Counted from the first letter of the stretch, positions 15,733 to 25,216 are shown. The stretch is DNA of 63,523 bases from Blastocatellia bacterium UBA7656 (GCA_002483445.1 DLHY01000043.1:1-63523); one strand, 5' to 3'. Notes: generated from the sequence alone by a model not told the origin. Numbers and translations: made by a program.

Positions 15733-17660
15733 AAAGTAAGCTGATACTCGGTCCGGCAATGCTGCTCGCCCTCGCCTGGTGGGCCACGGTTTCGGTCGCT
15801 TCGCCCGGCAGACCGCCTCTCGTGGTCTGCCAGATAGTGCTTGACGACCCTTCCAGCCGCGCCCTTCACGTCGTCTACGACGTGGAGCCTGCGGGTCGAA
15901 GGCCGCTCAAATTGAAGTTCCCTTCCTGGTCGCCCGGCGTCTATACCTACAGGCCAATCAGCCAGTTCATCAAGAACCTCAAAGCCTCGGATCGCTTGAA
16001 CCGCTCTGTCCAGATCGAACAACTCGGCCCGGATGAGTACCGCATCGCCCACGCCGAAGGACTGCGGGTCGAATACGACATAGATCTATCGACAAAGAAT
16101 CGCAGTATCGATAAAAGCTTCATCGCCGACGATCTTGCGCTCATAAAGGGCGCTTTCACGTTTTGCTCGTTTGAAGGCTACGAAGCCAGCCCTGTCCGCG
16201 TCGAGGTCAGACCTCCGAAAGGATGGAAGCTCATAACGAATCTCTCTCCGCAAAGCGGCGGTTTCATAGCCGCAAACTATTATGATCTCATCGACAGCGC
16301 CATCATGACGGGCAACTACGTAACCGATGAGGTGAGAGCGAAGGGCGTCAGGCTGGTCGTGGCGATGGATTCGAAGTTGAAGGCCCCGCTGGCCAGACTG
16401 ACTGAAATGGCCGCGAGGATCGCCGCGCGTCAGGTCGGCATTTTCAAATCCGCTCCCTTCAGGACATACACGTTCTTCATTCACATCATCCCTGAAGCTT
16501 ACTTCAACATCTACCCCGGCGGGATGATCGGAGTCGAACACCTGGACAACTGCACCATTTCCATCACTCCTCAGACAGCAGCCGAACTCGAAGGCGCGGA
16601 CATGCTGAGAGCATTCGAAGCCATAATGGCGCACGAGCTTTTTCATAGCTGGAACGGAAAGGCCATAGCGCCTGCGGAGTTATCCAGGCCGGACCTCACC
16701 AGTCCCGTAAATTCGCCGAACATCTGGTTCGTCGAAGGCGTGACCCGCTATTACGACATACTGTCGCGCCATCGAAGCGCCGACGAGATTTACGACGACA
16801 TCGGACGCATTGTGAAACGCGGCAACAGCGGTGAGAGCCTGCAAACGGCGAGCCTGCGCGCATCAGAAGGGTTGAGCGACATCCTCTACGACAAGGGCGC
16901 GCTCGTGGCCCTGGCCCTGGACCTCAGGATCAGATGTCACACCGATAATGCGCGCTCGCTCGACGATGTGCTGAGGCAGTTGTACCTCAACTCCGCACAC
17001 AGAAGCAGGTCTTACACCGCAGCCGACCTTCCTCGCATCGTCGCCAGAGTTGCCGGAAAGAATCTTGACGATTTCTTTTCACGCTTCGTGGCGGGCAAAG
17101 AGAAACTCGACATCGAGGAATCTCTCAGGTGCGCGGGATTGAAATCGGTCGTCAACACAAGGATGATCCCGCAGGACATAGGCATATTCTTCAATCGAGC
17201 CAACAGCCAGGTCGCCGCGCTGCTGCCCGGCGGGGCGGGACAGGCGGCGGGACTGCAACCAAGAGATAAAATACTCGCCGTCAACGGTCAGAGCCTCGCC
17301 GCTCGCCCGTTCGATCAGGCATTTCCCGATGAGAGCATAGGGGCTTCCTACAGCATACTGGTCAGAAGAGGAGATCAGGAAATCACTGTTCAAATGGCCA
17401 TCAATCCGGTCGAGGAGACAGAAATCCGTATCGTCGAGATCGAGGCCGCCAGCGAAAAACAGATCAGGATAAGAAAGAGCATCTTCGATCAAACAGCGTC
17501 TCTCAACAAACCATCTCCCGCATTACCCGCAAGCCTTTCCATTTTCAACATCAGTTCCGTTCGCGCCTTTCACGATCATGTCCAGGCTGACTTCTCAGTC
17601 CCGACCTGCATCGCGCCCATCAACATCCCGGAGATCAGGCATCTCGACTGTTTGCATTGA
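15729..17660 (+). CDS. M61-family metallopeptidase with PDZ domain
   Basis: Glycyl-aminopeptidase-like zinc enzyme, 643 residues. A signal peptide (MLLALAWWATVSVASP) sends it to the envelope. The N-terminal beta domain (PLKLKFPSWSPGVYTYRPISQFIKNL) is that of M61. The zinc motif is H302ELFH306 followed by SWNGKAI, with a downstream VEGVTRYYD Glu motif. A PDZ domain spans ~485-560 (ALLPGGAGQAAGLQPRDKILAVNG). Family members cleave after or before small residues at peptide N-termini. Because the exporter lacks a peptidase, this is the obvious candidate to trim the exported peptide, or alternatively to provide resistance. Start overlaps the previous stop by 4 nt. Confidence 0.88.
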   Translation: MKSKLILGPAMLLALAWWATVSVASPGRPPLVVCQIVLDDPSSRALHVVYDVEPAGRRPLKLKFPSWSPGVYTYRPISQFIKNLKASDRLNRSVQIEQLGPDEYRIAHAEGLRVEYDIDLSTKNRSIDKSFIADDLALIKGAFTFCSFEGYEASPVRVEVRPPKGWKLITNLSPQSGGFIAANYYDLIDSAIMTGNYVTDEVRAKGVRLVVAMDSKLKAPLARLTEMAARIAARQVGIFKSAPFRTYTFFIHIIPEAYFNIYPGGMIGVEHLDNCTISITPQTAAELEGADMLRAFEAIMAHELFHSWNGKAIAPAELSRPDLTSPVNSPNIWFVEGVTRYYDILSRHRSADEIYDDIGRIVKRGNSGESLQTASLRASEGLSDILYDKGALVALALDLRIRCHTDNARSLDDVLRQLYLNSAHRSRSYTAADLPRIVARVAGKNLDDFFSRFVAGKEKLDIEESLRCAGLKSVVNTRMIPQDIGIFFNRANSQVAALLPGGAGQAAGLQPRDKILAVNGQSLAARPFDQAFPDESIGASYSILVRRGDQEITVQMAINPVEETEIRIVEIEAASEKQIRIRKSIFDQTASLNKPSPALPASLSIFNISSVRAFHDHVQADFSVPTCIAPINIPEIRHLDCLH

Positions 17661-17780
17661 GCGATGGCGAGTTGCAGATCGTTTCAGATTCCAGATTCCG
17701 CGCAGGAGAGTTGCATTGGTGTCGATTTTTTCTAATAATTGCGATTACCGACACAATCATTTCGCGTTTCGAGAGGAACT

Positions 17781-20198
17781 ATGAAGACCATCTTGCAGGA
17801 TTTGCGCTATGGCTTTCGACTGCTTCTGAAAAACCCCGCGTTCGCGGCAACCGCAGTAATCACGCTGGCCTTAGGCATAGGCGCCAACAGCGCTATCTTC
17901 AGCGTCGTCAACACCGTCGTTTTTCGTCCGCTCGATTTCAGAGACCCTGATCGAATAGTTCACATCTGGGAAAAAGAGCCTGCATCAGGCCCGGAGTCGG
18001 TCCCACTTTCGGCCCCTGACTTCTTTGATTTCCGCGCTCAGAGCCAGTCCTTCGAAAGCCTTGGAGGTTATATCTCCAGAAACTTCAACCTCACAGGCGT
18101 CGAAGAGGCGGAGAGGGTGGCAGGGGCGCGCGTCACAGCCGGTTTTTTTCAGACGCTTGCCGCAAGCCCTCTGACAGGCCGCACCTTCAATCCTGAAGAC
18201 GAGCAGGCTTCGGCCAGCCAGTCGGTCGTAGTGAGTCACGGTCTGTGGCAAAGACTGCTGGGCGGAGGGTCGGACGCGCTCGGAAGGACGCTGATACTCG
18301 ATGGAAAGCCCTACGCGATAATCGGAGTGATGCCCCCCGGTTTCAATTATCCTCTCTCGAAAGAGCGTACAGAGTTGTGGATACCCCTCACCTTCAGCAC
18401 GATGGAAATGAGCAGTCGCGGGTTTCGCAGCACTGGCGTGATAGCGCGGTTGAAGCCGGACGTTTCGCTTGAGACGGCGCAGGCCGAAGTTGAAACGATA
18501 GCCGGTCGATTGGAACAGGAGCATTCTGACTCGAACTCCGGCATCGGCGCCACTGTGGTTGCAATTCACGATGAGGTGATAGGCGACGTGAAGCCTGTGC
18601 TGCTGGCGCTGCTCGGCGCAGTGAGTTTCGTGCTGGCCGTCGCCTGCGCCAACATCGCCAACCTTCTGCTGGCGCGCTCAACTTCGAGAGAGAAGGAGAT
18701 TTCCATACGCGTCGCCCTAGGCGCATCGAGGGCGCGCATAACCGCGCAACTGCTCACTGAAAGCCTCCTGGTTTCCGTGCTGGGCGGCGCTGTCGGATTG
18801 CTCGTTGCAAAATGGGGCGCGGGGTTGCTCCCGCTCATCGCCACAGGCGACATACCGCGCATTCAGGAGATAACGATTGACTATCGGGTGCTGGCCTTCA
18901 CCGCATCGGTGTCAATCCTCACAGGAGTGCTTTTCGGCCTGATCCCTGCGCTGCAAGCGTCAAGACCGGACCTGACGGAACCGCTCAGAGAAGGAGGGCG
19001 CAGCCAGACCCTCGGCGCGCGACCTGCCCTTTTCCGAAGCCTGCTCGTCATATCGGAGGTGGCTTTTTCTCTGGTGCTTCTCGTGGGCGCGGGCCTGATG
19101 ATAAACAGCTTCGTCAGGCTTTTGAATGTCGATCCGGGCATCCGTCCGCAAAACGTCCTCACGGCCCAGGTCACGCTGACGCGGTCGAAATACATGACCG
19201 ATCAGCAGATGAGCGGATATTTCAAGGAACTGATCGAGCGAGTCGAACAAGTACACGGCATCGAGTCGGTTGGCGCAATATCGCACCTGCCGCTCACTCA
19301 CTCGATGGCCGAGACGGCATTTTCCATCGAGGGTCGGCCCCAGGCGGAAGGCGAGAGTATGCTTACGAACTTCGGCGTTGCAAGCCCGAACTATTTTCGG
19401 AGCATGGGAATAGCCTTCATCGATGGGCGCGACTTCACCGAGTACGACCGCGAAGGAGCGCCCGGCGTTGCTATAATAAACGAGAGTCTGGCCCGACGAT
19501 TCTTCGCAGATGAAAATCCTCTCGGCAAGCTAATAAGCATCTCTCTGGGAGACCCGACGGCGCGCGAGATAGTAGGAGTAGTCGGCGACGTGAAGCATTC
19601 GGGACCTGGCAAGCAGTCAGGCCCGGAGGTTTACCTGCCATACACGCAACTGGCCCTGCCGCGCATGAATCTGGTTGTTCGCGCGCAGAGTAATCCGACG
19701 AGCTACGCTGCGGCGATTAAATCGCAGGCCCGCGCCGTAGACAAGGACCAGCCCATAGCCAGCATCACTACCATGGAAGAGTATCTTTCCCAATCCCTTG
19801 CAAGGCCGAGGCTCAACGCCTTTTTGTTCGCCGTCTTTTCAATCCTCGCGCTGGCGCTCGCCGCGACGGGCATCTACGGCGTGATGTCATTTTCGATGGC
19901 CCAGCGAACGCGCGAGATAGCCCTGAGAATGGCTCTGGGAGCCACTCCGGGAAAAGTGTTGAAGCTGGTCGTGGGCCAGTGGATGCTGTTGTGCATCGCC
20001 GGGATAGCGATTGGGCTTGGCGCTTCGCTCGCCCTGACAAGGTACTTGTCGACACAGCTTTTCGGCATCGCCCCGACAGACCCGGCGACGATGGCCGCCG
20101 CCTCGCTGCTGCTTATAGCGGTGGCGTTTGTGGCCAGCTACATTCCCGCTCGATGGGCCACGAAAGTGGACCCGATGGTGGCGCTGCGCCACGAGTGA
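17781..20198 (+). CDS. ADOP-type MacB/FtsX permease
   Basis: An 805-residue permease with the acidobacterial duplicated orphan architecture: the short N-terminal sequence ILQDLRYGFRLLLKNPAFAATAVITLALGIGANSAIFS, a MacB periplasmic domain, an FtsX block (~280-430), a second periplasmic domain and a final FtsX block (ALAATGIYGVMSFSMAQRTREIALRMALGA near 690-720). No ATPase gene adjoins it. Family members are thought to form efflux or mechanotransmission units with MacB-type ATPases. The ATG at 17781 is preceded by GAGAGG. As the last island gene it could confer self-protection against the peptide or complete export across the envelope. Confidence 0.9.
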   Translation: MKTILQDLRYGFRLLLKNPAFAATAVITLALGIGANSAIFSVVNTVVFRPLDFRDPDRIVHIWEKEPASGPESVPLSAPDFFDFRAQSQSFESLGGYISRNFNLTGVEEAERVAGARVTAGFFQTLAASPLTGRTFNPEDEQASASQSVVVSHGLWQRLLGGGSDALGRTLILDGKPYAIIGVMPPGFNYPLSKERTELWIPLTFSTMEMSSRGFRSTGVIARLKPDVSLETAQAEVETIAGRLEQEHSDSNSGIGATVVAIHDEVIGDVKPVLLALLGAVSFVLAVACANIANLLLARSTSREKEISIRVALGASRARITAQLLTESLLVSVLGGAVGLLVAKWGAGLLPLIATGDIPRIQEITIDYRVLAFTASVSILTGVLFGLIPALQASRPDLTEPLREGGRSQTLGARPALFRSLLVISEVAFSLVLLVGAGLMINSFVRLLNVDPGIRPQNVLTAQVTLTRSKYMTDQQMSGYFKELIERVEQVHGIESVGAISHLPLTHSMAETAFSIEGRPQAEGESMLTNFGVASPNYFRSMGIAFIDGRDFTEYDREGAPGVAIINESLARRFFADENPLGKLISISLGDPTAREIVGVVGDVKHSGPGKQSGPEVYLPYTQLALPRMNLVVRAQSNPTSYAAAIKSQARAVDKDQPIASITTMEEYLSQSLARPRLNAFLFAVFSILALALAATGIYGVMSFSMAQRTREIALRMALGATPGKVLKLVVGQWMLLCIAGIAIGLGASLALTRYLSTQLFGIAPTDPATMAAASLLLIAVAFVASYIPARWATKVDPMVALRHE

Positions 20199-20230
20199 TA
20201 ATCACCTTGTCAGAATCGAAGACGTGATCT

Positions 20231-20242
20231 AGGGTTCTCAGA
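20231..20242. repeat. Right copy of the 12-bp direct repeat bounding the island
   Basis: AGGGTTCTCAGA, identical to 9376-9387. It starts 33 bp after the ADOP permease stop. Confidence 0.6.
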
Positions 20243-20566
20243 CCATTCGGGGTTAAGGCGACGAGCCGAGCGCTTGAGCCGTATGGTGAGTTTGGCAGAT
20301 AATGCTTTGCGATAAGATTCGTGGGAAGAGATTTCCATGAAGAGTCTCCTTTCGCGGATGGTCAGAAGAAAGTCAAACTGCGAAAGGAGACTATCACGAA
20401 TAAATGAGAGTGGGTGAGAGGCGAAGAAACGAGATTGAAGTGGCCTCGACGGACGCGAGCAAGTGTTGATCACGGAGGGCTACCAATAACCGAGACCCCT
20501 CGTAATGAGTAATGAAGCAACAGCGCCTCTTTACTCTGTTCACCTGTTCGCTGCTCATCACTTCCT
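20243..20566. other. Intergenic region before hemG with inverted repeat
   Basis: No gene supported. A perfect 13-bp inverted repeat AGTCTCCTTTCGC (20343-20355) / GCGAAAGGAGACT (20380-20392) may be a hairpin or remnant of an insertion. Before hemG, short units TAATGAG/GTAATGAAGC and GCTGCTCATCAC form an imperfect inverted pair, similar to the short-unit repeats elsewhere. Confidence 0.5.
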
Positions 20567-22042
20567 ATGCGAGACGCAATCATCATCGGCGCGGGGATTT
20601 CAGGACTGGTCGCGGCTTATCGCCTGAAGTCGCTCGGAGTTGACGCCCTTTTGATTGAAACATCAGACCGCGCGGGCGGAGTCATCAGAAGCGAAACCAT
20701 AGATGGCTATCTGATCGAGCGCGGGCCGAACAGTTCACAGGGAACCCAGGAGTTGATGGCTCTCGCCGATGAGCTTGGCATCAGGGCGGAAATCGTCGAA
20801 GGCGATCCGAAAGCTCCGGCTTATGTTTATCACGATGGAGAGCTTCATGCGGTGCCTATGAGTGCGGGCGCGTTTTTGAAAAGCCGCCTGCTCAGCGCGC
20901 GAGGCAAGCTGCGTTTGATCCGGGAGTTTTTCGTCCCCGCCCGAAAAGAAGAATCGGAAGAGAGCGTCTTTTCATTCGCGGAAAGAAGGATCGGGCGCGA
21001 AGGGGCAGAGCGCATGATATCGGCGTTCGTTTCGGGCATCTACGCCGGCGACGCCAAAAAGTTGAGCGTGCAGGCGGCGTTTCCGAAAATGGTGAACCTT
21101 GAAACGAGCTATGGGGGCCTGTTTCGCGGCATGTTCGCGAAAGCGAAAGAAGCGAGGAAGAATAAAGCTCCCGCCGGCCCGCGCAGTCGTCGCTCGTGTT
21201 CTTTTCGACAAGGCATGAGTTTTCTGACCGACACGCTGGCTGAAAGGATCGGAGAAGATTTGATACTTGGCTGCTCCGATATTGATTTGAGATATGAGAT
21301 TGTAAGTCCCAAAGGCTCCTCCGATATTAATCTCAAATCTCAAATCTCAAATCTCAAAGACTCCTCTGATATTGATTTGAAATCTCAAATCTCAAATTTC
21401 AAATCTCAAATCCCGAATTTCAAATTGAGCTTTAACAAATCAGGCATCCGCGAAGAGATCACCTGCAAAAGCGTCATCATCTCGACACCCGCGTTTGCGG
21501 CTTCCCGCCTCGTCGCGCCAGTATCGGAAGAACTCAGTCACTTGCTCGATGAGATAGAGTACCCGCCACTCGCAATCGTCTATCTTGCTTATGACGAATC
21601 AATGATCGAGCATTCGCTTCGCGGGTTCGGCTTTCTGGCCGCGCCGCGCGAAGGGTTGAACGTGCTGGGCTGCGTGTGGAATACAAGTTTGTTCGAGGGC
21701 CGCGCACCCGAAGGAAAAGCGTTGATGACCATCTTCATCGGCGGAGCGCGCAACCCCGCGGCGGCGAGGCTCGCGGACGATGAGCTTGTCACGCTTGCGC
21801 ACGGCGAGATTCAACAGGCGATGAAAATTCGAGGCGAGCCTGGCTCGATCAGTGTCACTCGATATGAGCGCGCGATACCTCAATACAATCTCGGCCATGC
21901 GGCGCGGGTGAAAAGGATCGATGAATTGATCGGGCAGAATGCGGGGCTTTATCTTGCGGGAAATTATCTGCGCGGCCCTTCGACCGGAGATTGCGTCAAG
22001 GAAGCTGATCGCGTCGCGCGCGAGGTGGCTCGTTCGATGTAA
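20567..22042 (+). CDS. hemG: Protoporphyrinogen/coproporphyrinogen oxidase (HemY type)
   Basis: FAD-dependent oxidation of protoporphyrinogen IX or coproporphyrinogen III. The FAD-binding start AIIIGAGISGLVAAYRLKSLGVDALLIETSDRAGG and the region IERGPNSSQGTQELM are standard, as is the C-terminal LAGNYLRGPSTGDCVKEADRVA. Length 491 is slightly long because residues ~242-290 hold a low-complexity insertion (repeats of SDIDLKSQISN) encoded by CAAATCT units. It replaces what is normally a short surface loop between two strands of the FAD domain. The rest of the frame is intact, so the enzyme may be functional. It is now separated from hemE/hemH by the island. Confidence 0.92.
   Translation: MRDAIIIGAGISGLVAAYRLKSLGVDALLIETSDRAGGVIRSETIDGYLIERGPNSSQGTQELMALADELGIRAEIVEGDPKAPAYVYHDGELHAVPMSAGAFLKSRLLSARGKLRLIREFFVPARKEESEESVFSFAERRIGREGAERMISAFVSGIYAGDAKKLSVQAAFPKMVNLETSYGGLFRGMFAKAKEARKNKAPAGPRSRRSCSFRQGMSFLTDTLAERIGEDLILGCSDIDLRYEIVSPKGSSDINLKSQISNLKDSSDIDLKSQISNFKSQIPNFKLSFNKSGIREEITCKSVIISTPAFAASRLVAPVSEELSHLLDEIEYPPLAIVYLAYDESMIEHSLRGFGFLAAPREGLNVLGCVWNTSLFEGRAPEGKALMTIFIGGARNPAAARLADDELVTLAHGEIQQAMKIRGEPGSISVTRYERAIPQYNLGHAARVKRIDELIGQNAGLYLAGNYLRGPSTGDCVKEADRVAREVARSM
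21277..21425. repeat. In-frame CAAATCT short-unit repeat inside hemG
   Basis: Three copies of a CTCCGATATTGATTTGA-like unit (near 21275, 21317 and 21362) alternate with runs of CAAATCT/CAAATTT. It stays in frame and is translated as SDINLKSQISNLK-type repeats. Confidence 0.9.
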
Positions 22043-22093
22043 TACAAGCGGAGGGGCGCGCGGGCTTCTCCATGACTGCTGAAAAGGTGCGGT

Positions 22094-22327
22094 ATGCCGA
22101 AAGATAAAAATTTTGAAGCGTCGCTCGCCGAGCTTGAGCGCATAGTCGCTCAACTCGAAGCCGGTGACCTGCCGCTCGAACAATCGCTCGAACTGTTCGA
22201 GCGCGGAGTCCGACTCTCGCGTGAATGCCAGAAGCGATTAGACGAGGCCGAGCGCAAGGTCGAAACTCTGCTCAAGAATGAAGACGGCTCTCATCGCGCC
22301 GTCCCGTTCGATGAGACCGAAGAATGA
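22094..22327 (+). CDS. xseB: Exodeoxyribonuclease VII small subunit
   Basis: 77 residues matching XseB: FEASLAELERIVAQLEAGDLPLEQSLELFERGVRLSRECQKRLDEAERKVE. It pairs with XseA (not in this window) to degrade single-stranded DNA. Its stop overlaps the ispA start by 4 nt (ATGA), giving the common xseB-ispA-dxs order. Confidence 0.93.
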   Translation: MPKDKNFEASLAELERIVAQLEAGDLPLEQSLELFERGVRLSRECQKRLDEAERKVETLLKNEDGSHRAVPFDETEE

Positions 22328-23217
22328 CTGAACCGACGAAAGACTATCTGGCGCGACGCGCCGAAGAAATCAACCGCTGGCTCGACGCTCTGGTGCCGCA
22401 GGAAAGGGTCGAGCCGCGCCTCATCCATCGCGCCATGCGTTACAGCCTCTTTGCGGGCGGCAAGCGGCTTCGGCCCACACTCACGCTTGCGACCGGCGAA
22501 GCTCTGGGAGCAGACACCGACGAGTTGATGCCTGCGGCCTGCGCCATCGAGATGATTCACACCTACTCGCTCATTCACGACGATCTGCCCGCGATGGACA
22601 ACGATGATCTGCGGCGCGGGCAGCCGACCTGTCATAAAGCATTCGGCGAAGCGACGGCGATACTGGCGGGCGATGCGTTGCTCACGCAGGCTTTTCGAGT
22701 GCTTGCGTCAGACTTCCCCCATCGCGACGCAGCGCGACAGGTCAGAGTTATCCGCGAAATAGCAGCAGCAGCCGGAACCGTCGACGCTTTGATCGGCGGG
22801 CAGATGGCTGACATCGAAAATGAAGGACGCGAGGTCGATTCCATCACGCTCGAATACATTCATCGCTCGAAGACCGGCGCGATGATCCGCGCATCAGTCG
22901 TCACGGGCGGCATAATCGCGGGCGCAACCTGTGAGCAGATAGAAAAACTCACGGAGTTCGCCAATCGAATCGGGCTGGCTTTTCAGATAGCCGACGATAT
23001 TCTCGACGTGACTTCGACGAGCGAGCAACTGGGCAAGACTCCGGGCAAAGACCAGACCGCCCTCAAGGCGACTTATCCGGCAATACATGGGCTGGAAGCC
23101 TCTCGCACCAGAGCGCGCGAACTTGTCGATGAAGCAGTCGGAATAATCTCGGCTCTCGATATCGAAAGCCAGACGCTTGAAGGCATAGCCCGCTTCGTCA
23201 TTGCCAGGTCTTCGTGA
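22324..23217 (+). CDS. ispA: Polyprenyl (farnesyl/geranylgeranyl) diphosphate synthase
   Basis: Condenses IPP with allylic diphosphates. The first Asp-rich motif is HDDLPAMDNDDLRRG (~residues 82-96) and the second is QIADDILDVTST (~222-233). YSLFAGGKRLRPTLTLAT is the family signature near residue 40. Length 297 fits short-chain synthases. It sits between xseB and dxs, feeding the isoprenoid pathway. Confidence 0.93.
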   Translation: MTEPTKDYLARRAEEINRWLDALVPQERVEPRLIHRAMRYSLFAGGKRLRPTLTLATGEALGADTDELMPAACAIEMIHTYSLIHDDLPAMDNDDLRRGQPTCHKAFGEATAILAGDALLTQAFRVLASDFPHRDAARQVRVIREIAAAAGTVDALIGGQMADIENEGREVDSITLEYIHRSKTGAMIRASVVTGGIIAGATCEQIEKLTEFANRIGLAFQIADDILDVTSTSEQLGKTPGKDQTALKATYPAIHGLEASRTRARELVDEAVGIISALDIESQTLEGIARFVIARSS

Positions 23218-23311
23218 TGCGGCTATGCTCATCAGTGATGAGCGATGAATGAAGAACGTTCAATCGGCTGACTTTGTTTTTTACATCATCCCTGGGGAAT
23301 CAATACACGAT

Positions 23312-25216
23312 ATGAAATTACTTTCACAAATCAACGATCCGGCTGACCTACGCCGTCTTCCGGTCTCGAAATTGCAACCTCTCGCGGATGAAATCCGCGA
23401 GTACATGATAGAAGTCCTCTCGAAGATCGGCGGTCACACGGGCGCAAGCCTCGGCCCCGTCGAACTCATACTCGCCCTGCACTATGCCTTCGACACTCCG
23501 CGCGATAAGCTCGTCATCGACATAGGTCATCAGGCTTACGCGCACAAGATTATCACGGGGCGCCGCGACCAGTTTCCGACCATCCGCCAGTATGATGGGT
23601 TGAGCGGTTTTCTTCGACGCGAAGAATCCGTCTACGATGTGTTCAATGCCGCGCACGCTGGTACCTCGATTTCTTCCGCGCTCGGCATAGCGGCGGCGCG
23701 CGATCTCGCGGGCGATGATTTTCAGGTCATTGCTTTCATCGGAGACGCGGGATTGACGGCGGGCATGGCGCTGGAAGGAATCAATCAGGTCGGGCATCTC
23801 AAAAAGAAAATGATCATACTGCTCAACGACAACGAGATGTCGATAGCTCCGAACGTCGGCGCGCTGTCAGGATATTTGAATCGCATCCGCATCGCCCGAC
23901 CGTTCAATGAGTTCAAGCACGAAGTGGAAGAAATTCTCAAATCCATCCCGGCGGTAGGCGAGATGATGCTCACGCGGGCGAAGGCGCTCAAGGACGCGCT
24001 TGCTCGCGCATTCATACCCGGCGCATTGTGGGAAGAGTTGGGACTGAAATATCTTGGGCCGATCAACGGACACGATATCAACTCGATACTTCACACTCTC
24101 GAAGACGCTAAGAAAGCAGATGGCCCGGTGTTGATTCATGCGCTGACGGTCAAGGGCAAAGGCTATGAGCCGGCAGAGCGCGACAAGGCTGCCTGGCACG
24201 GCACCTCGGCTTTCGAAATATCGACGGGCAAATTCATCAAAGAGCCTGCCGCCGCGCCCAGCTACACGGCGGTCTTCGCGCAGGCGACCATCGATCTGAT
24301 GAAAACGGATGAGCGCATAGTGGCGATCACTGCCGCGATGCCTGATGGGACAGGACTCAACAAAGTGATGGCGGCTTTCCCCGAGCGCACGTTCGATGCG
24401 GCCATAGCCGAGCAGCACGCCGTTACTTTCGCCGCAGGAATGGCGACCGAAGGATTGAAGCCGATAGCTGCGATTTATTCGACATTTCTTCAGCGAGCGT
24501 TCGATCAGATATTTCACGATGTGGTGCTGATGGGTCTGGATGTAACATTCGCGCTCGACCGGGCGGGAGTGGCGGGCGCGGACGGCCCGACGCATCACGG
24601 GCTGATGGATTTCGCTTATCTTCGCCCGATGTCCGGCTTCGTGATAATGGCCCCTAAGGATGAAAATGAGCTTCGACACATGCTCAAGACGGCTGTTGAT
24701 TATAACGGCCCTGCGTCGGTTCGCTATCCGCGAGGCAACGGGCTGGGCGTCGAGATGGACGCGGAGATTCACGGGCTTGAAATCGGCAAGGCCGAGATTT
24801 TGCGCGAAGGCGTGGACGTTGCGATTTTAGGCATAGGCTCGGAAGTGAGTTACTGCCAGCGCGCGGCAGAAAGACTTGCAATGGACGGAATCGAAGCGAC
24901 GGTGGTGAATGCGCGGTTCGTGAAGCCTTTGGATGAAGAGTTGATACTCGCTCTTGCGCGTTCGCACGGCGCGATAGTGACGGCTGAGGATCATTATCTG
25001 ATGGGCGGATTCGGCAGCGCGGTGATGGAGCTATTGGAGCAGCATCGCTTGGGCGATGTTCGCGTTCTAAGGTTGGGCTTTCCTGACAAGTTGATCGAAC
25101 ACGGGCCGCAGAATTTATTGCTGGCCAAGTACGGGCTTGATGCAGACGGAATTTATTCGCGGGTGAAAGATTTCGCAGCGAGCCGAATGAGTTTCAGCCC
25201 GGTTCATTCGCGGTAG
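23312..25216 (+). CDS. dxs: 1-deoxy-D-xylulose-5-phosphate synthase
   Basis: First enzyme of the non-mevalonate isoprenoid route; thiamine-diphosphate dependent. Motifs: LVIDIGHQAYAHKIITGRRD, GDAGLTAGMALEGIN-(~25)-LNDNEMSIAPNVG for TPP/Mg binding, and the transketolase half FDAAIAEQHAVTFAAGMA and VTFALDRAGVAGADGPTHHG. I use the ATG at 23312 (MKLLSQINDPADLRRLP), the family N-terminus; an upstream ATG at 23249 adds 21 unconserved residues. 634 residues is standard. Confidence 0.95.
   Translation: MKLLSQINDPADLRRLPVSKLQPLADEIREYMIEVLSKIGGHTGASLGPVELILALHYAFDTPRDKLVIDIGHQAYAHKIITGRRDQFPTIRQYDGLSGFLRREESVYDVFNAAHAGTSISSALGIAAARDLAGDDFQVIAFIGDAGLTAGMALEGINQVGHLKKKMIILLNDNEMSIAPNVGALSGYLNRIRIARPFNEFKHEVEEILKSIPAVGEMMLTRAKALKDALARAFIPGALWEELGLKYLGPINGHDINSILHTLEDAKKADGPVLIHALTVKGKGYEPAERDKAAWHGTSAFEISTGKFIKEPAAAPSYTAVFAQATIDLMKTDERIVAITAAMPDGTGLNKVMAAFPERTFDAAIAEQHAVTFAAGMATEGLKPIAAIYSTFLQRAFDQIFHDVVLMGLDVTFALDRAGVAGADGPTHHGLMDFAYLRPMSGFVIMAPKDENELRHMLKTAVDYNGPASVRYPRGNGLGVEMDAEIHGLEIGKAEILREGVDVAILGIGSEVSYCQRAAERLAMDGIEATVVNARFVKPLDEELILALARSHGAIVTAEDHYLMGGFGSAVMELLEQHRLGDVRVLRLGFPDKLIEHGPQNLLLAKYGLDADGIYSRVKDFAASRMSFSPVHSR

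Noticed and set aside
20210..20473. 87-codon minus ORF after the island, possible transposase fragment
   Set aside because: No transposase motif readable; the 13-bp inverted repeat alone is not enough.
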